From assembly GCF_022095675.1 (NCBI RefSeq), contig NZ_JAHYSG010000003.1, positions 195,180 to 259,179 on the forward strand: a stretch of 64,000 nt of DNA, read 5' to 3'. Origin of the DNA: Dactylosporangium sp. AC04546. GTDB lineage: Bacteria; Actinomycetota; Actinomycetes; Mycobacteriales; Micromonosporaceae. Position numbers and translations under genes: made by a program. Positions 61,134-64,000 of this stretch are shown piece by piece. Each line of letters starts with the position of its first letter. Within the stretch, counting starts at the first letter, position 1. Below the pieces are notes generated by a model. The model ran no database searches. It had not been told where the DNA came from and was given only the letters and a program-made list of their open reading frames with translations.

Positions 61134-62942
61134 TCACCCCACGCGTGTGAGCTGCCATGTCTGCGGTGATCCACCGTTGTCGGTCCACTGGATTGCGGTG
61201 GCGCCCTCGTCGGCGGTGTTGCCGTTGTCGAGTGCTTTGCCGCTGCGCTGGCAGACCAGCTTGTATCTGTTGGAGCTGACGCTGGTGATGGTCCACCGTT
61301 GCTGCGGTCCGCCGTTGTCGGTCCATTGCATGACCGGGGCGCCCTCGCCGATCGTGTTGCCGTTGTCCAGTGCCTTGCCGCTCAGGTGATTGACAAGCTT
61401 GTAGCGTCCGCTGCCGGTGGCGGTGATGGTCCATCGCTGCTGCGGTCCGCCATGGTCGGTCCATTGCAGCGACCAGGTGCCGTCGTCATGGGTGTTGCCG
61501 TTGTCGAGCGCCTTGCCGCTGCGCTGGCAGACCAGCTTGTATGTGCCGCCGGAGACGATGGCAGGGGTTGCCGTGGGTGTCGGCGTCCCAGTGACCTCGA
61601 CGACGACGACTGAGGCATGCGCATTCGGTGCCTGTGTGGGTACGGTGACGTTGATGTAGTCGCCGCTGATGGTGTAGCTGAGGGAGGTGCCCGGTGCGTT
61701 GAGCAGATACACCCGGGTGATGGCGTTCTGCACCGCGGGCAGGCGCAGCGCGCCGTCCGCAGGCCACTGGAACACATGTGCGTAGAGTTTGCCGGCCTTC
61801 TTGGTGAACCGACCCCACCAAGGCTCGAATGTGTACGGGCTGGCGGTGGTGCCATAGATACTGTCACCGTAGGTGCTCATCCACGCACCGATGTCCTGCA
61901 GCGCTGCGACAGAGCCAGGGGTGACGCTGCCGCTCCCTGTCGGCCCGATGTTGAGCAGGTAGTTGCCGTCACGGCTGACGACGGTGACCATTTCCTGGAT
62001 GAGTGCGGTCGAGGAGCGGTACCAGTTCTCGCTTCCGGCGTTGTAGCCCCAGGAGCCGTTCATGGTGCAGTTGGTTTCCCACGGCCGGGGCAAAGCGGTC
62101 GGTGGCACGGTCTCTTCGGGACATTCGAAGTCGCCCAGCCCGAGTCCCCGCTTCACCCTTTCGTTGACGATCAGGACGGGCTTGCGGGCAAGCAGCCAGT
62201 TGTAGAGGTCTTGACCATCGGCCTCGGTCCACCAATCGTCGGCTGTGGGTGCGGCCGCGTTGGCGCACCAGTCGCCGTCGAACCAGAGGATGGCCGGGTC
62301 GTATCGAGTCAGGAGTTCCTGCAGGTGGGCCTTCATGTCCTCGATGTAGGCGATGCGTGCGGCTGGTGACGACATCGTCGAGAACACGACGTCGGTGCGG
62401 CGGATGGTCTGGGAAGGGTGGTTCCAGTCCAAGATGGAGTAATAGAGCCCGAACTTGATTCCCTGTGCGTCACATTCGGCTTTGAGTGCGGCGAGCAGGT
62501 CGGGCTGGTACCCCGAATAGCTGGGCAGTGTGTATCGGGTGGTGCCGGTAGTGTCGGTGAAGCCCGCTACCTGAGAGTCCCACATGGCGAAGCCCTCGTG
62601 GTGCTTTGCGGTGATGACCAGGTATTTCATGCCGGCGGACTTGGCCAGGCCGACGATCGTCGAGGCGCTGAAGGAGGTGGGGTTGAAGTTGGCGGACACC
62701 TGCGTCTGGTAGTCGTACTTGGTCCAGTGTTCGTTGTTGAAGGCCCATTCTCCGCGGCCCAGGTAGGAGTAGGACCCGAAGTGGATGAACATGCCGAAGC
62801 GTGCGGCGTACCACCATGCCATCCGGGCGGGCACGGTATAGGCGGCGGCGGACTGCCCGGATATCGCGGATCCGGTGACCAGAGCGGCTCCCGTGAGTGC
62901 TCCGGCGGCAAGTAGTTGCCGGCGAGACAGGAAAGGGGACAT
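61134..62942 (-). CDS. Secreted GH29 alpha-L-fucosidase with three ricin-type repeats
   Basis: A 602-residue exported enzyme with Tat-like signal 'FLSRRQLLAAGALTGAALVTG'. GH29 barrel: 'ARFGMFIHFGSYSYLGRGEW', 'VITAKHHEGFAMWDS', 'DPAILWFDGDWCANAA' (nucleophile Asp in 'WFDGDW'), 'VNERVKRGLGLGDFECPEE' and 'SRDGNYLLNIGPTGSG'. After a beta domain and a Thr/Pro linker ('TGTPTPTATP') come three nearly identical 41-residue ricin-type repeats 'YKLVCQRSGKALDNGNT...QWTDNGGPQQRW'. The ATG at 62942 has AAGGAG upstream and precedes the signal. It is the third GH29 in the window and the most typical (plant-type). Confidence 0.92.
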   Translation of the reverse strand: MSPFLSRRQLLAAGALTGAALVTGSAISGQSAAAYTVPARMAWWYAARFGMFIHFGSYSYLGRGEWAFNNEHWTKYDYQTQVSANFNPTSFSASTIVGLAKSAGMKYLVITAKHHEGFAMWDSQVAGFTDTTGTTRYTLPSYSGYQPDLLAALKAECDAQGIKFGLYYSILDWNHPSQTIRRTDVVFSTMSSPAARIAYIEDMKAHLQELLTRYDPAILWFDGDWCANAAAPTADDWWTEADGQDLYNWLLARKPVLIVNERVKRGLGLGDFECPEETVPPTALPRPWETNCTMNGSWGYNAGSENWYRSSTALIQEMVTVVSRDGNYLLNIGPTGSGSVTPGSVAALQDIGAWMSTYGDSIYGTTASPYTFEPWWGRFTKKAGKLYAHVFQWPADGALRLPAVQNAITRVYLLNAPGTSLSYTISGDYINVTVPTQAPNAHASVVVVEVTGTPTPTATPAIVSGGTYKLVCQRSGKALDNGNTHDDGTWSLQWTDHGGPQQRWTITATGSGRYKLVNHLSGKALDNGNTIGEGAPVMQWTDNGGPQQRWTITSVSSNRYKLVCQRSGKALDNGNTADEGATAIQWTDNGGSPQTWQLTRVG

Positions 62943-63199
62943 GAGCAATTCTCCTTGGAGCTGGGAGGGGTGCCGGGTCGCGGGGCGGGCCAGAGCACGC
63001 GGCCATTGGCTCGTCGTCAATGTGTGGCAAGCCTTCGACAGTGAGCGCGGCGGCGATGAAGGGTCTGCGGTTCAAGGGCAGATCCGTCGCGACTCCATTG
63101 GACGAGGAATCGAAGGGCTTTGCGGGCTGGCGATTGCTCGGTGTGCATCGGGACCCAAGGGTCCCCTGCCAGTCGGTACGACTCCGGAGTCGGGCTGCG

Positions 63200-63353
63200 G
63201 TTGAGATCCTGCCAGAGGGATGTCGGGCTGGTAGCCGTCGACGATCTCCCGGAGCCTGTCGTGCCACAGCTGGTACTCGGCGGCGGTGCCGAGCTGGGGA
63301 TGGAGCTTCTGCAGAACCGGGTCGGACCGCACCGACGCCCTCTGGTAGCAGCC
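63200..63353 (-). pseudogene. GH29 fragment
   Basis: Minus-strand 'SVRSDPVLQKLHPQLGTAAEYQLWHDRLREIVDGYQPDI' (read in two parts) and, after a one-base insertion, 'LWQDLN'. It aligns with the GH29 at 40916 ('SDPSLKKLYGQLDTAAEQQLWYDKLREVIDGYQPDILWQDFN'). Only this segment around the nucleophile is left; both flanks are unrelated. No other gene was recognised between 62943 and 63422. Confidence 0.75.
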
Positions 63354-63422
63354 GTGAAGCGGCGGATCGGCGGCACTGCGCCTGCTACTGGTCCTGGTCA
63401 CGAAGGCCCCGGCTCGGGGCAC

Positions 63423-64000
63423 TCAGTTGGCGATCCTCCGTAGATAACTGAGCCCGCAAGCAGCGAGGCTGTCCTGTGTTGGTGCGAGTGATCGCCAGAT
63501 CGAGGCGGCGGTCGCGATCGTCTCGTTGTCGGCGGTGAAGGATTCGATACAGACCGCGCCGTTGTAGCCGGTAGTGGCCAAAGCCTCGAAAAAGCGGGGC
63601 CAGTCGAAGTGGTCGGAGCCCGGGGTGCCACGGTTGGTGCCGCTCACCTGGACGTGCTTGACATAGGGGCCGGCAATGACCAGCGCGGTGTAGGGGTCGG
63701 CCTCCTCGATGTTCATGTGATAGGTGTCGATCATGATGCCGACGTTGTCGGGGAGGCCGTCGATGAGCTCGAGGGTCTGCTCGACGGTGTTGGCGACGCT
63801 CGTCTCGTACCGGTTGAGGGCCTCGACGCCGATACTCACCCCGCGCTCACCGGCGTATTCGGCCACCGGCAGCAGCGCGCGGCGGAACTCGGCGTAGCAG
63901 GCCGCCCGCTGGGGCGGTGACATGCGCCACGTGCGGCCGACCGCGGCGTAGACGGGGCCGCCGACGCACGTGGCGCCGACGGCCGCCGCACTGTCCACAC
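63423..64000 (-). CDS. Sugar epimerase/isomerase, D-tagatose/D-allulose 3-epimerase-like (5' partial)
   Basis: The C-terminal 190 residues of a xylose-isomerase-like TIM barrel, still open at the window edge. Metal and active-site residues are in 'VSIGVEALNRYETSVANT', 'NVGIMIDTYHMNIEEADP', 'KHVQVSGTNRGTPGSDHFDW' and 'AVCIESFTAD'. This is the pattern of D-tagatose 3-epimerase relatives. Homologues are about 280-300 residues, so roughly a third is outside. It may interconvert ketoses from the sugars released by the neighbouring glycosidases. Confidence 0.85.
   Translation of the reverse strand, partial: VDSAAAVGATCVGGPVYAAVGRTWRMSPPQRAACYAEFRRALLPVAEYAGERGVSIGVEALNRYETSVANTVEQTLELIDGLPDNVGIMIDTYHMNIEEADPYTALVIAGPYVKHVQVSGTNRGTPGSDHFDWPRFFEALATTGYNGAVCIESFTADNETIATAASIWRSLAPTQDSLAACGLSYLRRIAN

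Noticed and set aside
61140..61560. Tandem repeat DNA at the end of the third GH29
   Set aside because: The repetition is explained by the three ricin-type protein repeats, not by non-coding satellite DNA.

Overview
The window is high-GC DNA with GTG/TTG starts, ATGA stop/start overlaps, twin-arginine secreted enzymes and LuxR-type two-component pairs. This points to an actinomycete (Actinomycetota) with a large genome and a plant-polysaccharide-degrading soil lifestyle; the genus cannot be fixed from the sequence alone. Everything below was read by eye, with no database search.

Layout. 1-11.2 kb: two FtsX-type ABC systems. The first has a wrecked ATPase joined to an ISAs1 remnant; the second is intact and lies beside a NarL-type two-component system. 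A DUF418 membrane protein and a CPBP protease are also here, with relics of at least three insertion elements (ISAs1, a DDE integrase, IS701). 11.3-16.9 kb: a Tat-secreted lipocalin-like protein coupled to an amidohydrolase, a second two-component system, and a membrane/flavin/2Fe-2S fusion oxidoreductase. 16.9-17.8 kb: debris of an integrative element (replication initiator relic and a group II intron 3' end). 17.8-25.9 kb: a urea ABC transporter (urtABCDE) behind a GlnR-like box, then an NCS1 nucleobase permease and two tandem TetR regulators. 25.9-27.7 kb: a TPR relic and two hypothetical genes.

27.7-42.9 kb is the centrepiece: a nearly complete non-phosphorylative L-fucose (6-deoxy-sugar) module. 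It has a mutarotase, an aldose dehydrogenase, a lactone hydrolase, an L-fuconate dehydratase-like enolase, an SDR and a zinc dehydrogenase, a three-gene sugar ABC importer and two secreted GH29 alpha-L-fucosidases with ricin-type domains. A divergent GntR/FCD regulator sits in the middle. A palindrome of the type ATACATCtGATGTAT, or a degenerate form of it, recurs upstream of every transcription unit, so the region reads as one local regulon.

43.2-60.9 kb holds two parallel beta-galactosidase cassettes: LacI regulator, GH42 enzyme and MalEFG-type importer lacking its own ATPase. Each has its own LacI-type palindrome (GTTATCGATAAC and GTTTACGTAAAC). Between and inside them are worn sugar-gene copies: a stand-alone GH42 C-terminal domain, truncated dehydrogenases, a deleted LLM-oxidoreductase copy and an IS3 scrap. 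Two near-identical small DeoR-type winged-helix genes are each translationally coupled to a truncated gene. 61.1-64 kb: a third secreted GH29 with three ricin-type repeats, a GH29 relic, and a sugar epimerase cut by the window edge. Together the 27-64 kb stretch looks like a locus for releasing, importing and oxidising fucosylated galactosides such as plant xyloglucan side chains; the substrate is inferred.
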